DNA of 64,000 nt, taken from assembly GCF_000632715.1 (NCBI RefSeq), contig NZ_BAWO01000005.1:62001-126000 (forward strand), written 5' to 3'. The notes below the pieces were generated by a model. The model ran no database searches and had not been told where the DNA came from. It saw only the letters and a program-made list of their open reading frames with translations. A program made the translations under genes and the position numbers. The first letter of the stretch is position 1. Each line of letters begins with the position of its first letter. The DNA comes from Parageobacillus caldoxylosilyticus NBRC 107762 (GTDB lineage: Bacteria; Bacillota; Bacilli; Bacillales; Anoxybacillaceae). Below are positions 27,869 through 36,580 of this stretch, piece after piece.

Positions 27869-28771
27869 TTAATGGGTTTTGCATTTTTCGTAAAGTCCGC
27901 GTTCTTTTAAGACGGAAATTAGCGTTTCACCGATGACGGCTGGCGTTTCTGCCACTTTAATGCCGCATTCGTTCATTTTCTTAATTTTTTCCGCCGCTGT
28001 TCCTTTACCGCCGGAAATGATCGCACCGGCATGGCCCATCCGTTTTCCTGGAGGCGCTGTTTGACCGCCGATAAAGCCAACGACCGGTTTAGTCATGTTC
28101 GCTTTTACCCATTCTGCCGCTTCTTCTTCTGCCGTACCGCCGATTTCGCCAATCATGATGACGGCATATGTTTCTTCATCTTCGTTAAACGCTTTTAACA
28201 CGTCGATAAAGTTCGTGCCGTTGACCGGGTCGCCGCCGATGCCGACTGCTGTCGATTGGCCGATGCCGGCTTGTGTCAATTGATGAACTGCTTCGTACGT
28301 TAGCGTACCAGAGCGGGAAACGATGCCGACGTGGCCTTTTTTATGAATGTATCCAGGCATGATGCCGATTTTGCATTCTTCCGGCGTGATGACGCCCGGG
28401 CAGTTAGGACCGATGAGGCGCGTTTTTTTGCCTTCCATATACCGTTTTACTTTTACCATATCCAAGACCGGAATGCCTTCGGTAATACAAACGACAAGGT
28501 CTAATTCCGCATCGACCGCTTCCATAATCGCGTCAGCGGCAAATGGGGCTGGAACATAAATAATAGACGCGTTTGCTCCTGTCGCCTTTACCGCTTCTTC
28601 AACGGTGTTAAATACAGGAACGCCTTCAATTTCCGTTCCGCCTTTGCCAGGTGAAGTGCCGCCTACAATTTTTGTTCCGTACTCGAGCATTTGTTTCGTA
28701 TGGAATAACCCTGACGAACCTGTAATCCCCTGAACGATGACTTTTGTGTCTTTGTTAACAAAAATGCTCAC
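27869..28771 (-). CDS. sucD: SucD, succinyl-CoA synthetase alpha subunit, GTG start
   Basis: SucD is the CoA-binding, phosphohistidine-bearing subunit of succinyl-CoA synthetase in the TCA cycle. A Rossmann CoA-binding domain ([11 protein letters not shown], residues 11-21), a ligase domain with GPNCPGVI, and the phosphorylated His247 in [10 protein letters not shown] are present. It has 300 residues. The GTG start follows GAGGGAG by about 8 bases. The gap to sucC is 17 bp. Confidence 0.98.
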   Translation of the reverse strand: MSIFVNKDTKVIVQGITGSSGLFHTKQMLEYGTKIVGGTSPGKGGTEIEGVPVFNTVEEAVKATGANASIIYVPAPFAADAIMEAVDAELDLVVCITEGIPVLDMVKVKRYMEGKKTRLIGPNCPGVITPEECKIGIMPGYIHKKGHVGIVSRSGTLTYEAVHQLTQAGIGQSTAVGIGGDPVNGTNFIDVLKAFNEDEETYAVIMIGEIGGTAEEEAAEWVKANMTKPVVGFIGGQTAPPGKRMGHAGAIISGGKGTAAEKIKKMNECGIKVAETPAVIGETLISVLKERGLYEKCKTH

Positions 28772-28788
28772 GTTTCTCCCTCACTTTC

Positions 28789-29949
28789 TTAACGTACTAG
28801 CTCGACAATTTTTTGCGCGCCGTCTGCCATCGATTCAGCAGCGGTAATGTTTAGACCCGATTCTCGCAAAATCTTTTTCCCCAGTTCGACGTTCGTTCCT
28901 TCGAGACGGACGACAAGCGGAAGATTGAGACCGACTTGTTTCGTTGCTTCAACAATGCCGCTGGCAATCACGTCGCATTTCATGATGCCGCCGAAAATAT
29001 TGACGAAAATGCCTTTGACGTTTGGGTCAGAAAGAATAATTTTAAACGCTTCCGTTACTTTTTCCGCGGTCGCGCCGCCGCCGACATCCAAGAAGTTGGC
29101 TGGCTCGCCGCCGTAATATTTGATAATGTCCATCGTCGCCATCGCCAAGCCGGCGCCGTTGACCATGCAGCCGATATTGCCGTCAAGCGCGATATAGTTT
29201 AAATCATATTTCGACGCTTCGACTTCTTTCGGATCTTCTTCATCTAAGTCGCGGTATTCTAAAATGTCTTTATGGCGGTACAGTGCGTTCGAATCAAAGT
29301 TCAGTTTGGCATCCAACGCCATTACTTTGCCGTCGCCGGTGACAACAAGCGGGTTGATTTCGGCGATCGAGCAGTCTTTGTCAACAAACACTTGGTAAAG
29401 CCCCATCATAAATTTGACCGCCTGATTGACAAGCTCTTTTGGAATATTGATGTTGAACGCTAAACGGCGCGCTTGAAACGCTTGCAATCCTACGGCCGGG
29501 TCAATATATTCTTTAAAAATTTTCTCCGGCGTTTTCGCCGCTACTTCTTCGATTTCGGTTCCGCCTTCTTCCGAACCCATTAAAACAACGCGGGAAGTTG
29601 CGCGGTCGACGACTAAGCCGATGTAATATTCTTTTTTAATGTCGCATCCTTCTTCAATAAGCAAGCGCTTTACTTCTTTCCCTTCCGGACCTGTTTGATG
29701 GGTGACAAGCACTTTTCCCAACAGTTCGTTCGCATATGTACGAACTTCATCCAAGCTTTTCGCTACTTTTACCCCTCCGGCTTTTCCGCGTCCGCCGGCA
29801 TGAATTTGCGCTTTAACGACGCAGACAGGAGTCCCTAATTCTTTTGCCGCTTCTACCGCTTCCTCAACAGTGAACGCTACGCGGCCGTTTGGCACGCTAA
29901 CGCCGTAGCTTCTGAGGATTTCTTTTGCTTGATATTCATGAATATTCAT
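28789..29949 (-). CDS. sucC: SucC, succinyl-CoA synthetase beta subunit
   Basis: SucC is the ATP-grasp subunit that pairs with SucD and sets nucleotide specificity. An ATP-grasp N-terminal domain ([20 protein letters not shown], about 44-63), metal ligands in IAEINPLVV and the C-terminal [16 protein letters not shown] segment are present. It has 386 residues, as in B. subtilis (385). AGGAGG is well spaced from the ATG. Expression appears to start at a promoter 50 bp upstream overlapped by a cre-like box. Confidence 0.98.
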   Translation of the reverse strand: MNIHEYQAKEILRSYGVSVPNGRVAFTVEEAVEAAKELGTPVCVVKAQIHAGGRGKAGGVKVAKSLDEVRTYANELLGKVLVTHQTGPEGKEVKRLLIEEGCDIKKEYYIGLVVDRATSRVVLMGSEEGGTEIEEVAAKTPEKIFKEYIDPAVGLQAFQARRLAFNINIPKELVNQAVKFMMGLYQVFVDKDCSIAEINPLVVTGDGKVMALDAKLNFDSNALYRHKDILEYRDLDEEDPKEVEASKYDLNYIALDGNIGCMVNGAGLAMATMDIIKYYGGEPANFLDVGGGATAEKVTEAFKIILSDPNVKGIFVNIFGGIMKCDVIASGIVEATKQVGLNLPLVVRLEGTNVELGKKILRESGLNITAAESMADGAQKIVELVR

Positions 29950-29979
29950 GCGCCAACCTCCTATGTATAAACTAAAAAA

Positions 29980-29995
29980 ATTCTAGCGCTTTCAT
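29980..29995 (-). promoter_or_regulatory. cre-like site (CcpA) over the sucC start region
   Basis: ATGAAAGCGCTAGAAT matches the cre pattern WTGNAANCGNWNNCW at all but one position and has the palindromic AGCGCT core. It directly abuts the -10 element and should cover the transcription start. Carbon catabolite repression of TCA genes by CcpA is known in Bacillus; binding here is inference. Confidence 0.6.
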
Positions 29996-30023
29996 TTTAT
30001 AATGACACTTTCTATATTGTCCA
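29996..30023 (-). promoter_or_regulatory. Sigma-A promoter of sucCD
   Basis: TGGACA (30023-30018), a 16-bp spacer and TATAAA (30001-29996) each match five of six consensus bases. The start codon of sucC is about 47 bp downstream of the -10. Confidence 0.72.
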
Positions 30024-30090
30024 CCATTTCGACACAAAATTGAAAAATTTAAAAACAGTAAAATCTCCCAATCCCTTGCTGGAAGCAGGT

Positions 30091-30363
30091 TTATTCCATT
30101 TTTGCCTGCCGGTCTAGATGATAAATAAAGGCAAACAATTCGGCAACAAGGACATATAAATCTTCGGGAATCATTTCATTTACTTCCAATTCGCTTAATA
30201 ATTGGACAAGGGACGGATCTTCCTGGATCGGAATGCCGTGCTGTCTGGCCGCGGCAATGATTGCTTCCGCGACGTATCCTTTTCCTTTCGCCACTACGAT
30301 CGGCGCCTCCTGCACGTTCGCGTCATAGGAAAGAGCTACCGCCTGCTTTTTTTCGTTTTTCAT
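30091..30363 (-). CDS. ylqH: YlqH, stand-alone FlhB C-terminal-domain-like protein
   Basis: This 90-residue soluble protein resembles the cytoplasmic tail of FlhB after its NPTH cleavage site. KKQAVALSYDANVQEAPIVVAKG lines up with the FlhB tail (YAVALKYEDG, then APMVVAKGADYVA), and EMIPEDLYVLVAELFAFIYHLD with its EMIPEEFFKAVAEILAYVYRL. The NPTH motif and all membrane segments are absent. The start overlaps the ylqG stop as ATGA. The B. subtilis homologue has no established function that I know of. With ylqG it looks like an orphan export-switch pair (see findings). Confidence 0.9.
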   Translation of the reverse strand: MKNEKKQAVALSYDANVQEAPIVVAKGKGYVAEAIIAAARQHGIPIQEDPSLVQLLSELEVNEMIPEDLYVLVAELFAFIYHLDRQAKME

Positions 30364-31949
30364 ATGCGGTAATCCACCTCGCTATAGCGCTTGTCAAACG
30401 CAGCATCGATAGGCAGCAGCGTTTTTTTTGCTGCCACCGCTTCCACTTTCAAAGCCGACAGCGTATAGCCATGCGCGGCAAGCCGCTCTTTCAGCATCGG
30501 TTGCAAGGCGTTTGCCAGCTCGGGCAAGCGCGGGGCAGGATTGAAAACAGAAATATGAACGATCCGCTGCTGAACGCGCACGTCGACAACGGTTTCTTTT
30601 AAGTGATCAAGAAATAAGCAAAACACAATATGGCAGTAATCAGGGTCGATTTTTCCATCTCTTTGTCTTTTTCCTTGCCAATAAATCGTTGCATCCGTGT
30701 GCTGCCGGCCGAGCTGAAACGGAATTTGCACAAATAGATGCTGGATGGGTCCTTCGATGTCCGATAGCAGCTGTTGGCCATTAATATGGTGCAGAAGTGT
30801 TTGCAGCCTTTCTTTTAATGCCGGATCATTCACATCTTCCAACGCTTGCAAAAGGAGCGTCTTTAACGATGAAAACGCCGCTTCATGGAAAGTGTTTGTT
30901 TTTAATGCGCGGCGGATCTTCGCTTCATCGCCAACCCCAAGCTTTGGCAACCATTGTTTTAGCAGATGAAACATTGATAACGCAATATCTGCGTCAGCCA
31001 ACACCGCAGAAAAAAGCCGCTGTTCCTCATTCGGAAGCAAACCGGCCTGATAGGAAGCGAAAACGGTTTGAAAGTGTTCTAGAAACGTTTGTTCATCAAA
31101 TGGAGAGAATAATAGCTGCAACTGCTGCTTGACTTGCGGGAAATCTCTTTTTTCCATTGCTGCTTGCAGTTTGGCCAGCTCATCTGCGGCAATTTCCGGC
31201 ACGGACACCCCCAGCCTGTTCAACAGTTGCTGCGCCGCGTTTGGCTCCGGCTGTTGTAGGGATTGCAGCAATTTGACAAGGCTTTCATAGGCATGAACCG
31301 GCGTGTGGAACATTTGTTGAATGTAGCGGCGCAGCGCCTCGACCGGCTCCGGCTGGTGCGGCGGCAGCGAAGCGAGGCGGCTTTCAACGTGTTGCAGCTG
31401 ATAAAAAAGCGGTGGATTCGTTTTCACCGCAAGCAGCGAAAAGAAAATATCTTTTGTCATCGGGAGGCGCTGGACCAACATATATTCCAAAACAGACAAT
31501 CCCTCTTTTTTATGTTCGACCTTCTCTACTAACGAAGCGATATAAAACAGTTCTTCTTTCGTAATCGGTATTTTTTCCGCCAACGCAAAACGTAATAGCG
31601 GATATAAATCTTTTGGCAACTTCCATTTTTGCAGCAAATATTGCGCCGCTTCATCGTTTTGGATGGAAGACGTCAGATGGCGCTTCGGCTGTTTGGAGAT
31701 CGGCTTCCAATAAATTTCGCCATTTTCATGTCTTACCTCAAACAAATAAGAATTCCCAGCTTGTAACGACGTTTGCAGGCGTGCGGTAACGAGCTGCTCG
31801 CCGACGCGTACAAGCGCTGTTTTTCCTTTCTGCGTTTCTTCTTGTATGCTTTCAATTTTTCCGACAATCACCTGTCCGTGGCGAAAACGGTGATAGGTGG
31901 CATCAGGGGCAGGAGAAACGGAAAAAGCTTTGTCGATGCGCTCCATCAT
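30360..31949 (-). CDS. ylqG: YlqG, large protein with FliK-like C-terminal region, function unknown
   Basis: This protein of about 529 residues has no membrane segment or signal peptide. The N-terminus (about residues 14-75) looks like a small beta domain (GQVIVGKIESIQ, TALVRVGEQLVTARL). The middle is Leu/Gln-rich and helical. The last ~120 residues follow the hook-length-control pattern: beta strands (TIYWQGKR, CHIVFCLFLDHLKETVVDVRV), then two Leu-rich helices (ELANALQPMLKERLAAHGY). GGGGGGAG before ATG 31949 sets the start; an upstream ATG overlaps rnhB. The FliK resemblance is from pattern, not a search. Confidence 0.8.
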   Translation of the reverse strand: MMERIDKAFSVSPAPDATYHRFRHGQVIVGKIESIQEETQKGKTALVRVGEQLVTARLQTSLQAGNSYLFEVRHENGEIYWKPISKQPKRHLTSSIQNDEAAQYLLQKWKLPKDLYPLLRFALAEKIPITKEELFYIASLVEKVEHKKEGLSVLEYMLVQRLPMTKDIFFSLLAVKTNPPLFYQLQHVESRLASLPPHQPEPVEALRRYIQQMFHTPVHAYESLVKLLQSLQQPEPNAAQQLLNRLGVSVPEIAADELAKLQAAMEKRDFPQVKQQLQLLFSPFDEQTFLEHFQTVFASYQAGLLPNEEQRLFSAVLADADIALSMFHLLKQWLPKLGVGDEAKIRRALKTNTFHEAAFSSLKTLLLQALEDVNDPALKERLQTLLHHINGQQLLSDIEGPIQHLFVQIPFQLGRQHTDATIYWQGKRQRDGKIDPDYCHIVFCLFLDHLKETVVDVRVQQRIVHISVFNPAPRLPELANALQPMLKERLAAHGYTLSALKVEAVAAKKTLLPIDAAFDKRYSEVDYRI

Positions 31950-31968
31950 TTTTCTTGCTCCCCCCGCT

Positions 31969-32751
31969 TTATTTGTTCGTCTCTTCAAGCATCTCTTTTA
32001 CCGGCGAGAAAGAGCGGCGATGCTCCTCAATGGCGCCGTACGTACGAATGGCTTCCAAATGCTGCCGCGTGCCATACCCCATATTTTTATCAAATCCGTA
32101 TTGCGGATAGCGCTTTGCCAGCTGCTTCATAAAGTGGTCGCGCGTCACTTTGGCAATAATGGAGGCAGCAGCGATCGAAACACTGTTGGCATCGCCTTTA
32201 ATAATGCTTTGCTGCGGCGTCGGGATCGGAAGTGCCATCGCATCAATGAATAAATAGTGCGGTTGCGGAGAAAGCTGCTGCACCGCCTTGACCATTGCTT
32301 TTTTTGTCGCTTCATAAATGTTGATTTCATCGATTTCTGCCGCAGTGACCACGCCGATGCCGATCGAAACAGCGCATGATTGAATCGCATGAAACAGGGT
32401 TTCCCGCTTTGCTTCCGAAAGCTTTTTTGAATCATTTAAGCCGGGAATATAGGCGTCTTTTGGCAAAATGACCGCCGCCGCCACGACCGGTCCGGCAAGC
32501 GGGCCCCGCCCCGCTTCATCAATGCCGGCAATCCACTCGATTCCTTTCTCATACAATTGCCTTTCATAGCGGGTCATTTCTTCCCATTGCCTTTTTGCTT
32601 GTTCTTCCTGTTTTTTTTGTTTCCGCCAGCGCGCCACCAGCTGCTGCACGCTTTTCCGCTCATCTTGCATGATCGCTTCAAGCAGCGGGTCATGTTCGTC
32701 ATCAATTTGCCGCAACAATGCCTGTATCTCTTTGACCGTATATTGTTCCAT
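31969..32751 (-). CDS. rnhB: RnhB, ribonuclease HII
   Basis: RnhB cleaves RNA in RNA-DNA hybrids and at single ribonucleotides in DNA. The catalytic motif [14 protein letters not shown] carries Asp78/Glu79; the third acid is in YLFIDAM and the fourth in [10 protein letters not shown] ~60-residue N-terminal extension typical of Bacillus RNase HII is present. It has 260 residues (B. subtilis 255). GGAGAGAGG precedes the ATG. It follows the ylqF terminator, so it likely heads the rnhB-ylqG-ylqH unit; a sigma-D-like -10 sits 34 bp upstream. Confidence 0.97.
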   Translation of the reverse strand: MEQYTVKEIQALLRQIDDEHDPLLEAIMQDERKSVQQLVARWRKQKKQEEQAKRQWEEMTRYERQLYEKGIEWIAGIDEAGRGPLAGPVVAAAVILPKDAYIPGLNDSKKLSEAKRETLFHAIQSCAVSIGIGVVTAAEIDEINIYEATKKAMVKAVQQLSPQPHYLFIDAMALPIPTPQQSIIKGDANSVSIAAASIIAKVTRDHFMKQLAKRYPQYGFDKNMGYGTRQHLEAIRTYGAIEEHRRSFSPVKEMLEETNK

Positions 32752-32784
32752 GCTGCTTGTCCTCTCTCCTTTTTTCTATCATTT

Positions 32785-32792
32785 ATATCGGC
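32785..32792 (-). promoter_or_regulatory. Exact sigma-D -10 consensus upstream of rnhB
   Basis: GCCGATAT, the full sigma-D (SigD) -10 consensus, lies 34 bp before the rnhB start. The expected TAAA -35 at 14-16 bp is not present; that position holds TATT/TTAT from the tail of the ylqF terminator. The match is exact but only half of a promoter. Confidence 0.45.
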
Positions 32793-32809
32793 ATTACTGC
32801 ATAAAAAAT

Positions 32810-32832
32810 AAAGCCCGGGTCAAGCGGGCTTT
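32810..32832 (-). terminator. Intrinsic terminator after ylqF (rbgA)
   Basis: An 8-bp stem (AAAGCCCG / CGGGCTTT) with a 7-base loop starts at the very last base of the ylqF stop codon and is followed on the minus strand by TATTTTTTATG. It separates ylqF from rnhB. Confidence 0.82.
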
Positions 32833-33683
32833 TATGTAGCTGGAGATTCAAAGCTAATTCTTCCTAGTTTTTCGGTGCGAATGTCATGAAGCACAATTTC
32901 CGCTACCTTGTCGTAATCAACCGCCCCGCCGCTTACAAGACAACCGCGCCGCTTGCCGATCGCATCGAACAAGGCCACAATTTCTTCAGGAATGTCGTCG
33001 AGCGAATAACGTTCTTTCAACCGCTCCGGATAATGTTCCTTCAAAAAGTTTAGCGCGTATACCGCCACATCCTGCAAATTTAAAATTGTATCTTTAATCG
33101 CACCGGTCGTAGCCAGCTTCAATCCGACTTCCTCATCTTCAAATTTTGGCCATAAAATTCCCGGCGTATCTAAAAGCTCCATCTCCTTGCCGACTTTAAT
33201 CCATTGCTGCGCTTTTGTCACTCCCGGCTTATCGCCTGTTTTCGCGATATTTTTGCCGGCAAGCCGATTGATAAGCGTTGATTTCCCCACATTGGGTATA
33301 CCGACGATCAGCGCACGCATCGGCCGCGGGTTTTTGATTCCTTTTGCCGCCATTTTCGCAAACTTGTCTTTCAACATTTCCTTTGCTGACGATACAATTT
33401 GCCTAATTCCCGTTCCTGTTTGCGCATCGATCGCCAGCGCACGCAACTGCTGCCGTTCGAAATAGGCAATCCATTGCTCTGTCACCGTCTCATCGGCCAT
33501 ATCCGCTTTATTTAGTAAAACGATGCGCGGCTTGTTGCCAAGAATTTCATGAATCATCGGATTTCTCGATGACAGCGGAATGCGGGCATCGAGCAATTCG
33601 AACACGATATCGATTAATTTTAATTTTTCTTGCACTTCTCGTTTCGCTTTGGCCATATGGCCGGGAAACCATTGAATCGTCAT
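32832..33683 (-). CDS. rbgA: RbgA (YlqF), 50S ribosome assembly GTPase
   Basis: RbgA is an essential circularly permuted GTPase for late 50S assembly. The G4 motif (NKAD, in [12 protein letters not shown]) precedes G1 ([14 protein letters not shown], about residues 126-139) and G3 (DTPGILWP); a C-terminal helical rRNA-binding domain follows. The start ATG 33683 gives [16 protein letters not shown], the family N-terminus, and 283 residues (B. subtilis 282). The upstream ATG at 33692 is rejected. It lies 21 bp after lepB. Confidence 0.97.
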   Translation of the reverse strand: MTIQWFPGHMAKAKREVQEKLKLIDIVFELLDARIPLSSRNPMIHEILGNKPRIVLLNKADMADETVTEQWIAYFERQQLRALAIDAQTGTGIRQIVSSAKEMLKDKFAKMAAKGIKNPRPMRALIVGIPNVGKSTLINRLAGKNIAKTGDKPGVTKAQQWIKVGKEMELLDTPGILWPKFEDEEVGLKLATTGAIKDTILNLQDVAVYALNFLKEHYPERLKERYSLDDIPEEIVALFDAIGKRRGCLVSGGAVDYDKVAEIVLHDIRTEKLGRISFESPAT

Positions 33684-33704
33684 GTGTATCACCCATTTAT
33701 CGCG

Positions 33705-34256
33705 TTATTTCACAACCCGTGCGTCAGACAGGGGCCAATAGATGATGCTGGCCTTGCCGACAACTTTTTCCATTGGAATAAACCCGATATGACGGCTATC
33801 TTTGCTAAAACGGCGGTTATCCCCCATCACAAACAGATAGCCTTCCGGTACAGTTTTCCGGCCGGTAATTTCTTCTAAAGTAAACGGTTCGGTCAGCGGG
33901 CCATCCATCACTTGCTTTTTATATTCTTCCAGGTACGGTTCCTCGTACGGCTTGCCGTTTACATATAACGTATCATTTTTGTATTCAATATGGTCGCCCG
34001 GCAAGCCGATGACCCGCTTAATATAGTCTTTTCCCTCTTCGGCATGAAAAACAATAATGTCAAAACGGTGAGGTGTACCAATTTTATAAGAGAGCTTATT
34101 GACAATCATGCGGTCGTGATCGTGAAGGGTCGGCATCATCGACTGGCCGTCAACAATAATCGGAGCAAAAATAAAATAGCGAATGCCTCCCGCCAGCAAC
34201 ACGGCAACCACGATTGCCTTCATCCATTCCCGCAGTTCACTTTTTTTCTGTTCCAT
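33705..34256 (-). CDS. lepB: Signal peptidase I (SipS/LepB type)
   Basis: This is a type I signal peptidase that releases secreted proteins at the outer face of the membrane. One N-terminal membrane segment (about residues 13-33), the catalytic Ser39 in DGQSMMPTL, Lys80 in DYIKRVIGLPGD and box E (GDNRRFSKDSRHIG) are present. It has 183 residues, as in B. subtilis SipS (184). In B. subtilis, as I recall, this gene is not between rplS and ylqF, so the location is a local difference. GGTGGGAG precedes the ATG; a terminator isolates it from rplS. Confidence 0.96.
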   Translation of the reverse strand: MEQKKSELREWMKAIVVAVLLAGGIRYFIFAPIIVDGQSMMPTLHDHDRMIVNKLSYKIGTPHRFDIIVFHAEEGKDYIKRVIGLPGDHIEYKNDTLYVNGKPYEEPYLEEYKKQVMDGPLTEPFTLEEITGRKTVPEGYLFVMGDNRRFSKDSRHIGFIPMEKVVGKASIIYWPLSDARVVK

Positions 34257-34323
34257 CTTTTTCTCCCACCTAAACGTTTTTTTTGTTTTTAATATGTATT
34301 ATGACATATGATACATATGTGAA

Positions 34324-34351
34324 AAAAGGAGCTTGCCATCAAGCTCCTTTT
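34324..34351 (-). terminator. Intrinsic terminator after rplS
   Basis: A perfect 11-bp stem (AAAAGGAGCTT / AAGCTCCTTTT) with a 6-base loop runs into TT on the minus strand, giving a run of six T (CCTTTTTTC). It lies about 30 bp after the rplS stop. Confidence 0.88.
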
Positions 34352-34380
34352 CCGTAACGAAGACTAACCCACTGCATCCA

Positions 34381-34728
34381 TTATTGAACCGTTTCTTTAA
34401 TGCGTGCTGCTTTACCGCGAAGTTGCCGCAAGTAGTACAATTTCGCACGGCGTACTTTACCGCGGCGAACAACTTCTAACTTCGCGATTTTCGGCGTATG
34501 CACTGGGAACGTGCGTTCTACGCCAACCCCGTAAGACACTTTGCGGACCGTAAATGTTTCGCTGATGCCAGCACCGCGGCGTTTAATCACTACTCCTTCA
34601 AATACTTGGATACGTTCACGGTTTCCTTCAACAACTTTCACGTGAACGCGCACCGTATCGCCAGGACGGAAGTCTGGCAAATCTGTCCGCAATTGCTCTT
34701 TCGTGATTTCTTGGATTAAATGATGCAT
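34381..34728 (-). CDS. rplS: Ribosomal protein L19
   Basis: L19 lies at the 30S/50S interface. The family blocks [55 protein letters not shown] and the basic C-terminus [23 protein letters not shown] are complete. Two ATGs are adjacent (34731, 34728). The second gives [17 protein letters not shown] and 115 residues, the B. subtilis length; GGAG is 9 bases before it. A structured leader and its own promoter precede it. Confidence 0.97.
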   Translation of the reverse strand: MHHLIQEITKEQLRTDLPDFRPGDTVRVHVKVVEGNRERIQVFEGVVIKRRGAGISETFTVRKVSYGVGVERTFPVHTPKIAKLEVVRRGKVRRAKLYYLRQLRGKAARIKETVQ

Positions 34729-34749
34729 CATTTTCCACTCCTTCCAACA

Positions 34750-34820
34750 GATGTTCATGACAATGCTTATCCATCATTGCAGCGGAACATCGTTTTCCTG
34801 CCTTAAGCGAACTGCTTAAG
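34750..34820 (-). promoter_or_regulatory. Structured 5' leader of rplS (L19 leader candidate)
   Basis: In transcript order there is first a 7-bp hairpin CTTAAGC/GCTTAAG with a 5-base loop (34802-34820). Next comes a nested stem: outer GATGTTC/GAACATC (34750-34756 with 34785-34791) and inner CAATG/CATTG. L19 leaders that let the protein repress its own mRNA are known in Bacillaceae. The pairing is read directly; matching it to that family needs a covariance model. Confidence 0.6.
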
Positions 34821-34833
34821 TCACACAAAAAAT

Positions 34834-34862
34834 ATACTAACATAAACTTGCATCGTGCGCAA
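34834..34862 (-). promoter_or_regulatory. Candidate sigma-A promoter of rplS
   Basis: TTGCGC (34862-34857), a 17-bp spacer and TAGTAT (34839-34834) with an upstream TG (extended -10) stand just after the trmD stop. The -35 is weak (3/6), the -10 is 4/6. The promoter would place the whole structured leader in the transcript. Confidence 0.5.
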
Positions 34863-34865
34863 TAG

Positions 34866-35603
34866 TTACCGTTTCTCTTTTTTCCACTGTTCAAGCCATC
34901 GCTTTTGTTTTTCCGTTAACGGGTAGTTTTCCAGTAAATCAGGGCGGCGCAAAAACGTGCGCTTTAACGACTGCTGCTCCCGCCATTCCTCGATCAAGCG
35001 ATGATTGCCCGACAAAAGTACATCAGGAACTTTCATGCCGCGAAAATCGGCGGGACGTGTATACTGCGGATATTCCAAAAGTCCCGAGCTGAACGAATCA
35101 TGTACTGGGGAAGACGCATTGCCAAGCACGCCTGGGAGAAGCCGGACCACGCTATCGACAATGACCATTGCTCCCAGTTCCCCGCCCGTTAGCACGTAGT
35201 CTCCAATGGAAATTTCATCTGTCACTAAATATTCGCGAATCCGTTCATCATAGCCTTCATAATGACCGCAAATGAGCACTAAATGCTCCTCTTTTGCAAG
35301 CTCTTCCGCTTTTTTTTGCGTGTAGCGCTCTCCTTGCGGGCAAAGCAAAATAATGCGTGGATGCGGGGAATCTTTTGTGACATGATGGACAGCGTCAAAA
35401 ATCGGCTGCGGTTTCAACACCATTCCGGCCCCGCCGCCGTACGGGTAATCGTCGACTGTTTTATGTTTATTGTCAGCGAAGTCGCGAAAATTGACAACAT
35501 GGATGGAAACAGCTTTCTTTTCTTGCGCCTTTTTCAAAATCGACTCATTCAACACGCCTGTAAACATATTTGGAAATAACGTTAATATATCGATTCTCAT
35601 CAT
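34866..35603 (-). CDS. trmD: TrmD, tRNA (guanine-37-N1)-methyltransferase
   Basis: TrmD is a SPOUT (trefoil-knot) enzyme that makes m1G37 and prevents +1 frameshifting. [21 protein letters not shown] (residues 50-70) and the knot [19 protein letters not shown] are present, with a C-terminal helical domain. It has 245 residues (B. subtilis 243). Two adjacent ATGs (35603, 35600) occur; the first overlaps the rimM stop as ATGA, indicating coupling, the usual rimM-trmD arrangement. Confidence 0.98.
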   Translation of the reverse strand: MMRIDILTLFPNMFTGVLNESILKKAQEKKAVSIHVVNFRDFADNKHKTVDDYPYGGGAGMVLKPQPIFDAVHHVTKDSPHPRIILLCPQGERYTQKKAEELAKEEHLVLICGHYEGYDERIREYLVTDEISIGDYVLTGGELGAMVIVDSVVRLLPGVLGNASSPVHDSFSSGLLEYPQYTRPADFRGMKVPDVLLSGNHRLIEEWREQQSLKRTFLRRPDLLENYPLTEKQKRWLEQWKKEKR

Positions 35604-36118
35604 TCCAGCAATCCTTCCATCGGGCGGATCGTAATCGTTTTCTTGTCTACATCCACCGCTTTTACGACATCTTCAATATACGGAATCAGCACTTCTTTGC
35701 CGTCGTTTCGCTTTACGACCCATACATCGTTGGCGCCCGGAGTTAAAATTTCTTTCACCGTGCCAACTACTTCGCCTTCTTCTGTCACAACCGTACAGCC
35801 AATGATTTCGTGAAAATAATACTCTCCCTCATTCAACTCGCCAAGCTGGCTTTCCGGTACTTTCAACATTGCCCCTTTAAACTTCTCGACAAGATTGATG
35901 TTGTCATATCCTTCAAAAGAAAGTAAATCAAACGATTTATGAACGCGGTGGCTTTTGACCGTCACTGCGATCGGCTTTTCGGATTGTTCGGTAAAAATAT
36001 AAAGCGTATTGCCTTTTTTATAGCGTTGTTCTGGAAAATCGGTCCGTGAAATGACGCGCACTTCGCCACGGATTCCATGCGTGTTGACAATTTTGCCGAC
36101 GTTAAACCATCTTTCCAT
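35600..36118 (-). CDS. rimM: RimM, 16S rRNA processing/30S maturation factor
   Basis: RimM binds S19 during 30S head assembly. The N-terminal beta barrel starts [20 protein letters not shown]; a PRC-barrel C-terminal domain ends [19 protein letters not shown] and [11 protein letters not shown]. An upstream ATG (36127) abuts its own AAGGG; ATG 36118 has correct spacing and gives 172 residues (B. subtilis 174). It overlaps trmD by 4 bp. Confidence 0.96.
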   Translation of the reverse strand: MERWFNVGKIVNTHGIRGEVRVISRTDFPEQRYKKGNTLYIFTEQSEKPIAVTVKSHRVHKSFDLLSFEGYDNINLVEKFKGAMLKVPESQLGELNEGEYYFHEIIGCTVVTEEGEVVGTVKEILTPGANDVWVVKRNDGKEVLIPYIEDVVKAVDVDKKTITIRPMEGLLE

Positions 36119-36133
36119 CTCATCCATCCCTTC

Positions 36134-36520
36134 TTAACGAATTTCTTTGACAATACCGTCTTCAATGATAATCGCACGTTTGGACATGACGCTTTCCCAA
36201 TTGTCACCGACCTGTACGTCGATGAGCGCCTGCACTTCGCGCTCTTTTAATTCGCTTCCTAACGGTAGGATATGTAATTGTTCAAGCTGAAAATCAAGAA
36301 GTTTGATCTTCTCCAGCCTCGCATCCATTTCTTTCGCAAAGTATTGCTTTAGAAGGGAAGAAGAATATTTTCCGGTTTTTTCAAGCCGTTTCTGCTCAAA
36401 CCGCAATTGGTCACATTCGCGCATAAGCTGCTGTTTTTGTGCCATAAACGCTTTCTCGAGCGCCTGTTTGCTTTTTTCGGTGACGATTTGCCGCACTTCA
36501 ATCGTTTGAATAATTTTCAT
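36134..36520 (-). CDS. ylqD: YlqD family protein, function unknown
   Basis: This is a conserved Bacillaceae protein of 128 residues always found between khpA and rimM. A short beta strand start (IIQTIEVRQIVTE) is followed by a long charged helical or coiled-coil stretch (about 18-85) and a small C-terminal beta part (RAIIIEDGIVKEIR). There is no signal peptide or catalytic motif. It follows a terminator-like hairpin with almost no space for a promoter, so read-through or attenuation from rpsP-khpA is likely. Its position suggests a link to ribosome biogenesis only by association. Confidence 0.88.
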   Translation of the reverse strand: MKIIQTIEVRQIVTEKSKQALEKAFMAQKQQLMRECDQLRFEQKRLEKTGKYSSSLLKQYFAKEMDARLEKIKLLDFQLEQLHILPLGSELKEREVQALIDVQVGDNWESVMSKRAIIIEDGIVKEIR

Positions 36521-36548
36521 AGCGTCACTCCTAACAAAAAGGATATAG

Positions 36549-36580
36549 AAAAAGGGAGAGGAAATGACCTCACCCTTTTT
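36549..36580 (-). terminator. Terminator-like hairpin overlapping the end of khpA
   Basis: A 13-base stem with one mismatch (AAAAAGGG/CCCTTTTT plus GAGG/CCTC, 6-base loop) includes the last three codons and the stop of khpA. On the minus strand it ends CCCTTTTTC. It probably attenuates transcription between rpsP-khpA and ylqD-rimM-trmD. Confidence 0.78.

Noticed and set aside
30040-30090. Terminator after ylqH
   Set aside because: Only a short, bulged stem (TGCT/AGCA core) is visible and the T run is distant.
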